DNA of 64,000 bases from Planctomycetota bacterium (GTDB taxonomy: Bacteria > Planctomycetota > J058 > JAJDCQ01), in contig JAJDCQ010000236.1 of the NCBI GenBank assembly GCA_029260755.1, positions 62,001-126,000 on the forward strand. Direction: 5' to 3'. The position numbers and the translations under genes were made by a program. Shown here piece after piece: positions 52,187 through 58,963 of this stretch (position 1 is its first letter; each line of letters begins with the position of its first letter). Under the pieces are notes generated by a model. It saw only the letters and a program-made list of their open reading frames with translations. It searched no databases and was not told the DNA's origin.

Positions 52187-52999
52187 TCAGGTCGCGTGCG
52201 TCGCGAGCGATGCGTCGCGCCGGCGGCAGAGCTCGGTCCACAGGCGCCGCGTCGCCGACGGCAGGTCGGCGTCGCCCGCGTCGATGTGGCGGAGCGAGGG
52301 CTCGAACACCTTCTCGTAGACCGTCGCGGCGGCGGCGGGCTCGATCGGGAGCGAGAACGCGGCCCGGATCGCGGCGAGCTCGGCGCGGTGCTCGCCCGAG
52401 GAGAGGCGGTTGTAGTCGAGGAAGACGACCTCGGTCGAGCCGAGGTGCTCGAGCGCCTCGAGCAGGCTGCGGAGGTGGTAGTTCCAGTAGCGATAGCCGA
52501 GCGAGGCCGGGTAGCTCTGCCGGCGGACGAGCGAGAGGACCGCCTCGCGCGGGTGGCGGAGACAGACGACGAGCTGCTCGATCGGCTCGACCGCGTGCCA
52601 CAGCCCGAGGGTGAGACAGAACCGCGGGTCCTTCACGGCGACGCCCCGGTACTTCGCGAAGAGCGCGTCGACGTCGGCCCGCAGCCCGCGGAAGCGTCGC
52701 TTGAGCGCCGCCGGACCCGGGTGCGTCGCGTAGACGATCTGCGATGCGGTCCGGATCCAGCCGCCCTGGCAGTAGGGGAAGCCCGAGACGATCCGGCTGT
52801 TGGTGTCGAGGATGTCGGAGGCTTCGAAGTAGCCCTTCGCGTTCCACTCGTCGGCGCCGAGGAACTCGGCCGGGTCCGAGAAGGGGACGCCGAGCTCCAT
52901 CAGGAGATTGGCGATCAGGGACGTGCCCGACCGGTGCATCCCGGTGACGACGATCAACGCGCGAGCCCTCGAGGACGAGCCGACGACCCAGGGTAGCAA
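52187..52999 (-). CDS. Sulfotransferase family protein
   Basis: Product of 270 residues. It has the PAPS-binding P-loop TGMHRSGTSLIANLL and the 3'-phosphate-binding block VVCLRHPREAVLSL, both typical of the P-loop sulfotransferase family. A long variable C-terminus is present. It should sulfate a carbohydrate or small molecule. The TTG start at 52997-52999 is the only in-frame start before the P-loop and has no strong ribosome site, so it is tentative. It is convergent with GT39 (13 bp), and sulfation of a surface glycan is a reasonable guess. Confidence 0.8.
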   Translation of the reverse strand: MLPWVVGSSSRARALIVVTGMHRSGTSLIANLLMELGVPFSDPAEFLGADEWNAKGYFEASDILDTNSRIVSGFPYCQGGWIRTASQIVYATHPGPAALKRRFRGLRADVDALFAKYRGVAVKDPRFCLTLGLWHAVEPIEQLVVCLRHPREAVLSLVRRQSYPASLGYRYWNYHLRSLLEALEHLGSTEVVFLDYNRLSSGEHRAELAAIRAAFSLPIEPAAAATVYEKVFEPSLRHIDAGDADLPSATRRLWTELCRRRDASLATHAT

Positions 53000-53022
53000 C
53001 CCGAGTCGTCGGCCCGCATCCC

Positions 53023-54900
53023 TCAGCGTCGGGCGAAGGGACGCGCCGTCTTGTACTTGAACAGCACCGGGTCGCCGGCCTCGAGGCGGACGTCGAGCGA
53101 CGCGGTCGCGGCGCCGGTCGAGGTCAGGGCGAGCGGGACGACCTGGCCGCTCGTCCGGTCGAGGCTCTCGAGCGTCGTCTGATCGAAGGTCGGGTCGGTC
53201 ACGCTCGAGAAGTCGAAGCTCACCGTGATCGTCGTCGCGTTCGCGTTCCCGATCGGGAAGCTCCCGTTCTCGTGATTCGGGTTCTGGAGCATGAGGTACC
53301 GCTCGCCGGCGTCGTCGCGGAAGAAGCCGACCGAGACGTCCTGGAGGCTGCCGGTCGCGGTGATCGCGGTGACGAACGGGTCGCCGCCGGCGCCGGGGCG
53401 CCAGGGGTTCGTGTCGGGAGGCTGAAGGAAGCCGAGCGACGAGATGTAGCAGACGGCCGTGCTCGTGAGCTGACCGATCGCATCGCCGAGCACCGCCATC
53501 TCGCGGTTGAGGGTGGAGGCGGTCGCGAACTGGCTCCGCCTGGGAGCGAGCAGGTCGCCCGGACGCTGGAAGAAGAACGACTGGAGCCCGTGGGCGGGCG
53601 CGATCTGGTAGATGAACCAGGTGTGGCCGGTGTAGCCATACAGGAGGCCCGAGAAGACGTTCCAGCGCATGTCCGACTCGGTCGGAACGTCGCGACCGGC
53701 GGGGATGTCGTCGTAGGAGTTGAGATACCGCCAGTAGGGCCGGCCCGAGGCGAGGCCGGCCGCGCGGAAGATCTCGAGGTGACTGTAGCTCCGGCTGCTG
53801 TGGCTGTAGTCGTCGTAGCTGACGACGTCGCCGTCCATCGCGACGCGGTAGTGGTCGAGCTGCGCGTCGAGGTCGAGCGCCTCGTGGGTGAAGTTGAGGA
53901 TGACGAGCCCGTCGGGGTCGGCCGCGCGAACGGCACGGACGCCGACCTCGAGCGCCTGCAGGGCGGCCATCGTCCGCGGCTCATCCCCGATCTGATAGCC
54001 GACCCGGCCGGCGGGGTTGGCGCCGACGCCGCCGGCGACGAGGCCGGTGCCCGGGCTGGTGCCGTCGTCGCTCACCCAGGAGATCCAGCGCGTGTCGGGG
54101 CGGGGGCGCGCCTGGCGCCAGCCGGCGATCGGGCCGGGGAGGCCGGTCGTCCAGAGATGGACGGTGTTGGCGCCGAAGACATCGAAGTACTCGTGGACGG
54201 ACGCCGCGGGAGGCGCGCCCATCTGGACGGTGAGCGCGCTCACCATCATCCGGTTCTCCCGGACCCAGCGCATGCCCCGCGAGAGCGCGACGACCGAGAC
54301 GACGTAAGAGGGAGTTGCGGTCGCCTTGCCGGAGACCTCGACGAAGTAGACCCCGTCGGCCGGAGCGTCGAGCGACACCTTCGAGCTGACCCGACCGATC
54401 GCCGCGTTCTCGTCATCGTTCTCGGCGAGGACGGCCCCGGAGCCGTCGAGGACGCGGAGGACGGTGTCCTCGACGGTGTGCGTCCGGATGGCGTAGTGCT
54501 GGCCGCGCGAGAGGGCCACCGCGAAGACGTCGAGATCGCCCGCGACCTCGATGCGGCCTGGCGCGGGCTGTCCCGAGGTCATCGCCGTCGCGCTGGTCGC
54601 CGTGTCGCCATGGTCATCGTTCGGATTGGCCGGAGGCGGAGGCGGTGGCGAGGAGGGAGGCGACGAGGGAGGCGTCGGCGAGCTCCCCGGAGGAGCCGGT
54701 GGCGTGGTCGGCGGCGGTGCCGCCGGCGGTGCCGCGGGCGGGGTCGAGGCGACGGTCGTGCCCGAGCCTCCGACGGGGCGCCCGCCCCCGCTGCTGCCGC
54801 CACTGCAACCGGCCAGGCCCAGGCCCGCCACGAGTACGAACGTCCACACCGCGCCCGGCGTCACCGCCGCGGCGCTCCGCAATGCAACCATCATCTCCAC
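53023..54900 (-). CDS. Lipoprotein with Pro-rich linker, PPC-type domain and glycosidase-like region
   Basis: Product of 625 residues. The lipobox LAGC (C32) follows a hydrophobic signal, so it is anchored to a membrane. A Pro-rich linker (~45-95) leads to a bacterial pre-peptidase C-terminal-like domain (GRIEVAGDLDVFAVALSRGQHYAI ... PADGVYFVEVSG). The central ~350 residues (YFDVFGANTVHLW, YQIGDEPRTMAALQALEVG, WRYLNSYDDIPAGRDVP) have the look of a TIM-barrel glycoside hydrolase; the DEP motif might hold a catalytic acid. The C-terminal ~90 residues look like a beta-sandwich. The family assignment of the barrel is an inference. Confidence 0.7.
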   Translation of the reverse strand: MEMMVALRSAAAVTPGAVWTFVLVAGLGLAGCSGGSSGGGRPVGGSGTTVASTPPAAPPAAPPPTTPPAPPGSSPTPPSSPPSSPPPPPPANPNDDHGDTATSATAMTSGQPAPGRIEVAGDLDVFAVALSRGQHYAIRTHTVEDTVLRVLDGSGAVLAENDDENAAIGRVSSKVSLDAPADGVYFVEVSGKATATPSYVVSVVALSRGMRWVRENRMMVSALTVQMGAPPAASVHEYFDVFGANTVHLWTTGLPGPIAGWRQARPRPDTRWISWVSDDGTSPGTGLVAGGVGANPAGRVGYQIGDEPRTMAALQALEVGVRAVRAADPDGLVILNFTHEALDLDAQLDHYRVAMDGDVVSYDDYSHSSRSYSHLEIFRAAGLASGRPYWRYLNSYDDIPAGRDVPTESDMRWNVFSGLLYGYTGHTWFIYQIAPAHGLQSFFFQRPGDLLAPRRSQFATASTLNREMAVLGDAIGQLTSTAVCYISSLGFLQPPDTNPWRPGAGGDPFVTAITATGSLQDVSVGFFRDDAGERYLMLQNPNHENGSFPIGNANATTITVSFDFSSVTDPTFDQTTLESLDRTSGQVVPLALTSTGAATASLDVRLEAGDPVLFKYKTARPFARR

Positions 54901-55153
54901 CCCTCTCCATAATCGAACGGCCCGAAGCGCTCACGATCGAGCGAGCGCGCCGGGCCTCATCGAACGAGCCTCCCCCACGAGCGATCCGCCCACGAAGGAG
55001 CCCCGAGGAGCGCTCTCTCCGCTCCACCCCCCTCGTGGCCTCGAGGGCGGAGAGCGTCACGAGAGATCCGAGAGCAACGCGGCGGCGCGAGAAGCCCCGC
55101 ACTCACGGTGAAAGTCACGCGCGCCGCCCCGCGTCCACTCCCGAGGAGCCACC
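54901..55153. other. Non-coding gap between lipoprotein and tRNA gene
   Basis: No supported gene here. It holds the upstream region of the minus-strand lipoprotein gene and leads into the tRNA promoter at 55154. Frames crossing it show no family match or ribosome site. Confidence 0.5.
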
Positions 55154-55182
55154 TTGGCGCCCGGCCCCGAGAGGGCTAAAAT
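55154..55182 (+). promoter_or_regulatory. Predicted promoter of tRNA-Arg
   Basis: TTGGCG (55154-55159) and TAAAAT (55177-55182) are spaced by 17 nt and end 17 nt before the tRNA. Confidence 0.55.
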
Positions 55183-55199
55183 GCGCCCCGAAGCACCAA

Positions 55200-55273
55200 G
55201 CGCCCGTAGCTCAGCCGGATAGAGCGGCGGTTTCCTAAACCGCAGGTCACAGGTTCGAGTCCTGTCGGGCGTA
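55200..55273 (+). tRNA. tRNA-Arg (anticodon CCU)
   Basis: A complete cloverleaf folds by eye: acceptor GCGCCCG/CGGGCGT with one G-U closing pair, D-stem GCTC/GAGC, anticodon stem GCGGT/ACCGC with loop TTCCTAA (CCU anticodon), and T-stem ACAGG/CCTGT with TTCGAGT. The discriminator is A. CCA is not encoded. It should decode AGG. Confidence 0.95.
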
Positions 55274-55445
55274 TTGATCGTAAGTCAAGAGGACGTTCGC
55301 TGGTCGGGCTAGCGTGCGAGAAGCCTCGCTCAAGGGCCTCGCCAAGTTCGCCCGCCTCCCAGGGCCGCGCGACCCACGCGGTGCTGCAAGCAGGGAGCTG
55401 GCTCCCGCTCGATGTCCTCGTCGAGAGGGCGCCGGGCCGTCTCCG

Positions 55446-57422
55446 CTATGCCCCGAGGCCAGGTGGCCGGCCCATCGGGATGTCGTCGATGGCAGAGGGG
55501 CCGGTCGCGTTCATGTCGGCCTTGGCCGAGGCCTCGGCGTCGATCTCATCCTCGTCCGGGGCCAGGTTGTAGCTCTCCCAGAGGGAACGGAAGCCCGAGT
55601 CCTCGTTCGAGAGCAGCTCCTCGGGGGTTCCCTTCTCGCGGAACTTCCCGTCCACGAGGACGCAGATTTCGTCCGCGAGGTCGCGGACGAAGTTCATGTC
55701 GTGGTCGACGAGCAGGACGGTCGTTTCGCGACACGTCTCGACCAGGAGGCCCTTCAGGCGCTGCCGCCAGTCGGCCGAGAGACCCGTCGTCGGCTCGTCG
55801 AGGATCAGCACCGGAGGTCGCCGCGCAAGGACTCGGGTCAGGCTGAGGAGTCGCCGCTCGCCACCTGAGAGGCCCTCCTGGGGAGAGAGCCGGGTGTCGA
55901 GCGGTGCGACGTCGCCTCCCTCCGTGACGCGAACGAGGACATCCCAGAGGCCGGTCTGCCGGCAGACGCGCTCGAGCTCCTCGTCGGTCTGCTCGCCGGT
56001 GCCGAGGAGGAGGTTGTCCCTCACCGTGCCAATGAGGAGCAGCGGGAACTGGGAGACTCGCGCGACGTTCGCGCGGAGGCTCGCGAGGCGGAGACTCCGG
56101 ATGTCGCTCCCGGCAACTGAGACGAAGCCTGCGTCGGCGTCGTAGAGCCGGCAGATCAGGTGCAGGACGGTCGACTTGCCCATGCCCGACTCGGCGACGA
56201 TGGCCGTCACCTTTCCCGGCGCGAACTCGTGGGTGACCCCATCGAGGACCCGCGGTCCATCGGGGTAGCCGAAGGTCACGTTCTCGAGCCGCACCGGCGG
56301 ACCAGGGATCATGGGTAGCGTCTGCGCATCGGCGCGCTCGCGGATCGTCGGGACGGCCTCGAGGGTCGTGATGACCGGCTCCGTCATCGGCCAGTTCATC
56401 TGGATGCTCGCGTAGAACGCAGTGATGGTCTGAAGCGGCGAGACGACCGCCGGAATGAGGCCGAGAAAGCCGACGATTGGCGCGATCGCGCTCCCTGCAC
56501 CGACTTCGGTCTGCGTGGCGACGACGAGGGCGCTGCCGATGAAGAGGACCTGGAGGGCCAGCACCGTCGCCGTCTGGAATTCGCCAATGACCTGCGCTCC
56601 CATCGATGCCTTGAGCTTCGCCTTGAAGAGAGCCCCGAGCCGGCCCTGCACGGCGTCGGAGCGTCGGCCGATGGCGTCGAGGACCTGAATCTCGAGGGCG
56701 TTCGACGTGGAGTTGATGAACTCGTTGGCGAGGGCGTCGTTGTGCTCGCGCACGATGGTGTAGTCGCGCCGGAGCCTCCCCGAGAGCCAGATCGTCAGGA
56801 CGGGTGCGACGACCAGCGTTGCCAGGAGCGCCCCGCTCAGCCACATCGGCATTGCGCCGACCTTGCCCAGGCTGTCGACGAGGAGTGCGACGCCTGCGAT
56901 CACGGCTACCAGACTCGCGAGCGGCGTCGCGATCAGGTCGGGCAGAAAGACCGAGGCCCCCGTCGCGTAGCTCGAGAGGAGGGCGTTGAGCTCGCCCTGA
57001 CCTCGCTTCCGGTGGTAGTCGGGACCGAGCGTCAGGATGTGGTCGTGGAGATGCTGCTGGAGGCGGCGCAAGAGCGTCGCGTCGAAGACGACCGCGACGA
57101 TCCGACCCGCGAACGAGAGGAGCAGAACGGTGAGCCCCAGGACGACGAACGTGAGGGTCGCGCCGGCCGGCTCAGACGGGAGGATCGGCGCGAGCGGCCC
57201 CGAGACGGGCTCGCCTTGCAGCGTCCCGACTACCCCCTCGAGGGCCTTCGCCTGTGCGAGCGCGGCCAGGCTCGTCAGGACGGTCGTGACGAGCGTGATG
57301 ACGAAGAGGACGGGCGCCCACCCGATGAGACGAAGGCTCCAGCGTCCCAGCAGCCGAAACGGGATGCCGGCGGAGGGGGCGGCGCCGTCGACGGGAGGAG
57401 CGGGTGCGACGGGTGGAGCCAC
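55446..57422 (-). CDS. ABC exporter half-transporter (membrane domain plus ATPase)
   Basis: Product of 658 residues. An N-terminal type IV ABC membrane domain with six hydrophobic helices (~20-350) is followed by a full ATPase: Walker A AESGMGKST, Q-loop VSQFPLL, signature LSGGERR, Walker B VLILDEPTTGL and H-loop LVDHDMN. It has no C39 peptidase domain. It should export a substrate as a homodimer. It lies 74 nt downstream of three near-identical 72-residue CxxC peptides on the same strand, so it may export them or their product. GTG 57422 is chosen as the start, and a hairpin lies between it and the last peptide. Confidence 0.85.
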   Translation of the reverse strand: MAPPVAPAPPVDGAAPSAGIPFRLLGRWSLRLIGWAPVLFVITLVTTVLTSLAALAQAKALEGVVGTLQGEPVSGPLAPILPSEPAGATLTFVVLGLTVLLLSFAGRIVAVVFDATLLRRLQQHLHDHILTLGPDYHRKRGQGELNALLSSYATGASVFLPDLIATPLASLVAVIAGVALLVDSLGKVGAMPMWLSGALLATLVVAPVLTIWLSGRLRRDYTIVREHNDALANEFINSTSNALEIQVLDAIGRRSDAVQGRLGALFKAKLKASMGAQVIGEFQTATVLALQVLFIGSALVVATQTEVGAGSAIAPIVGFLGLIPAVVSPLQTITAFYASIQMNWPMTEPVITTLEAVPTIRERADAQTLPMIPGPPVRLENVTFGYPDGPRVLDGVTHEFAPGKVTAIVAESGMGKSTVLHLICRLYDADAGFVSVAGSDIRSLRLASLRANVARVSQFPLLLIGTVRDNLLLGTGEQTDEELERVCRQTGLWDVLVRVTEGGDVAPLDTRLSPQEGLSGGERRLLSLTRVLARRPPVLILDEPTTGLSADWRQRLKGLLVETCRETTVLLVDHDMNFVRDLADEICVLVDGKFREKGTPEELLSNEDSGFRSLWESYNLAPDEDEIDAEASAKADMNATGPSAIDDIPMGRPPGLGA

Positions 57423-57452
57423 GGTCGCCTCGGGAAAGGGTCGAGAGGGCCA

Positions 57453-57476
57453 GGCGTCCGGAACGCCTCGGACGCC
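57453..57476 (-). terminator. Hairpin between the last peptide gene and the ABC gene (putative attenuator)
   Basis: GGCGTCCG and CGGACGCC pair perfectly over 8 bp with an 8-nt loop, about 20 nt past the stop of the third peptide gene. There is no clear U run, so it may reduce read-through or stabilise the upstream mRNA, giving more peptide than transporter. Confidence 0.45.
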
Positions 57477-57496
57477 CGGCGTTCTCCCGGCACGGC

Positions 57497-57715
57497 CTAC
57501 ATCCAGTTCCAGGTGCCGCAGTTTCCGCAGATGAAGTAGTCCCAGAGGGGATTTACGCGGTTGACACCGCCGCAGTTCCAGCAGCGACGCAGCGCCGGGG
57601 CGCTCTGCCCCTCGACGTCGGCGTCTCCGGAGTCGCCCTTGCCGCCCTCGACCTTGGTCTTCTGCTTCACCTCGTCGCTCGGGAGTTGAAGTCCTCGCTT
57701 CGCTTCGTCGGCCAT
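57497..57715 (-). CDS. 72-residue CxxC/CxxC peptide, third copy (adjacent to ABC exporter)
   Basis: The N-terminal ~44 residues are hydrophilic (MADEAKRGLQLPSDEV...). The end is a four-Cys module: C45-W-N-C48-G and C63-G-N-C66-G, finishing TWNWM. The spacing fits a zinc ribbon. It differs from the middle copy at only two residues (L57, T68). AGGAG lies 6 nt before the ATG. It is not a recognised family. A leader-plus-core peptide exported by the neighbour, or a small zinc protein, are both possible. Confidence 0.85.
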   Translation of the reverse strand: MADEAKRGLQLPSDEVKQKTKVEGGKGDSGDADVEGQSAPALRRCWNCGGVNRVNPLWDYFICGNCGTWNWM

Positions 57716-57819
57716 GAATTGCTCCTATTCTCGGGTTGGTTGAGTGAGACTTCCCTTACGAGGTCTGGGGTCTAGCCCCACCCTCGTCCGTGGTCCACGA
57801 GTCGATGAGTCCCGGGGCT

Positions 57820-58038
57820 CTACATCCAGTTCCAGGCGCCGCAGTTTCCGCAGATGAAGTAGTCCCAGCAGGGGTTGACGCGGTTGACGCCACCGCAGTT
57901 CCAGCAGCGACGCAGCGCCGGGGCGCTCTGCCCCTCGACGTCGGCGTCTCCGGAGTCGCCCTTGCCGCCTTCGACCTTGGTCTTCTGCTTCACCTCGTCG
58001 CTCGGGAGTTGAAGTCCTCGCTTCGCTTCGTCGGCCAT
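57820..58038 (-). CDS. 72-residue CxxC/CxxC peptide, middle copy
   Basis: Nearly identical to the next copy downstream (70 of 72 residues). Position 57 is Cys, giving a fifth cysteine in this copy (NPCWDYF), and residue 68 is Ala. The AGGAG ribosome site and much of the ~100-bp upstream sequence are also repeated, so the copies arose by a tandem duplication of about 320 bp. Role as for the other copies. Confidence 0.85.
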   Translation of the reverse strand: MADEAKRGLQLPSDEVKQKTKVEGGKGDSGDADVEGQSAPALRRCWNCGGVNRVNPCWDYFICGNCGAWNWM

Positions 58039-58133
58039 GAACTGCTCCTGTTCTCGGGTTGGTTGCGTGAGACTCTCTTTCGAGGTCGGGCGTCTAACTC
58101 CACCCTCGTCCGCCAGTCGGTGAGTCGCGGGTT

Positions 58134-58352
58134 CTACATCCAGTTCCAGGTGCCGCAGTAGCTGCAGATGAAGTAGTCCCAGCCGGGGTTCACATGGTTC
58201 ACGCTGCCGCAGTTCCAGCAGCGACGCAGCGCCGGGGCGCCCTGGCCCTCGACCTCGGCGTCTCCGGAGGCGCCCTTTCCCCCTTCCATCTGAGTCTTCG
58301 CCTTGACCTCGTCACCGGGAAGCTGAGTTCCTTGTTTCACTTCGTCGGCCAT
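58134..58352 (-). CDS. 72-residue CxxC/CxxC peptide, first and most divergent copy
   Basis: The same length and architecture as the two downstream copies but with about 15 substitutions (MADEVKQGTQLPGDEVK ... SVNHVNPGWDYFICSYCGTWNWM). All four Cys, the WDYFIC block and the WNWM end are conserved, so selection acts on the C-terminal module. The ATG at 58350-58352 has AGGAG upstream. It is first on the strand and probably carries the operon promoter in the 58353-58440 region. Confidence 0.85.
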   Translation of the reverse strand: MADEVKQGTQLPGDEVKAKTQMEGGKGASGDAEVEGQGAPALRRCWNCGSVNHVNPGWDYFICSYCGTWNWM

Positions 58353-58963
58353 GCGTGGCTCCTGACTTCGATGGGATGACGTCGCTCGCACACGAAGTGG
58401 AAAAGTCTAACCACTACCGTCGCTTGCTCGCCAGCGGGTGCGTCTCCGCTCGTCACCCGTAGGACGGATCTGCGGGGCGTCCATTACGGACCGGGTGGAC
58501 CCAGGCCGCTGACCATGTGACCTGGCCCCCCCCGCGGGTCTCGCGCCGGCCCTCGATCCGGCGAGTGGGGATACGCCAGGGCAGTCGACCTCGCGCTCGG
58601 CACGTATACTTCGCGATCCAGCCCGACCGCTCAGAAGCTGCGGAATGCGTCGAGGAAGCTGCGGAATGCGTCAAGCCAGATGCAACAGATCGACGGCTGA
58701 GATCAATGAGGAGCGACCTCCTCGCCGTCGAGGGGACACACCGCATCATCGTCTGGTGGCCCACCACGTTCGATTCGCGGAGAACTACTAGTTGATCCAC
58801 GCGGCGACTGGGCGCGCTTGCGCAATCGGGCGCCCGCGAATGAAGCGCTCCGGGTGGGCCTGGAACGTCTGGTCGCCTGATTCGCCGCGCTCGAGGCAAC
58901 TGTCCGCTACCTGGCGATTCTCTTCGCACCCCACCCCACCTCGCTTCAATGCGTGGAGACGGA
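58353..58963. other. Gene-poor region between peptide operon and WD40/PDZ kinase
   Basis: No supported gene. It contains a 14-bp copy (58516-58529) that is the reverse complement of GGGGCCAGGTCACA at 15500-15513, hence a remnant of the same repeat family. An 18-bp tandem duplication lies at 58634-58672. Short open frames on both strands show no family match or ribosome site. Confidence 0.5.
58634..58672. repeat. Two tandem copies of an 18-bp unit
   Basis: GAAGCTGCGGAATGCGTC occurs at 58634-58651 and 58655-58672 with a 21-bp period. Its role is not known. Confidence 0.8.

Noticed and set aside
57497..58352. Peptides as Nif11-type or bacteriocin double-Gly precursors
   Set aside because: There is a GGK but no double-Gly cleavage motif before the Cys module, no Nif11 leader pattern, and the exporter lacks a C39 peptidase. 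The class is left open.
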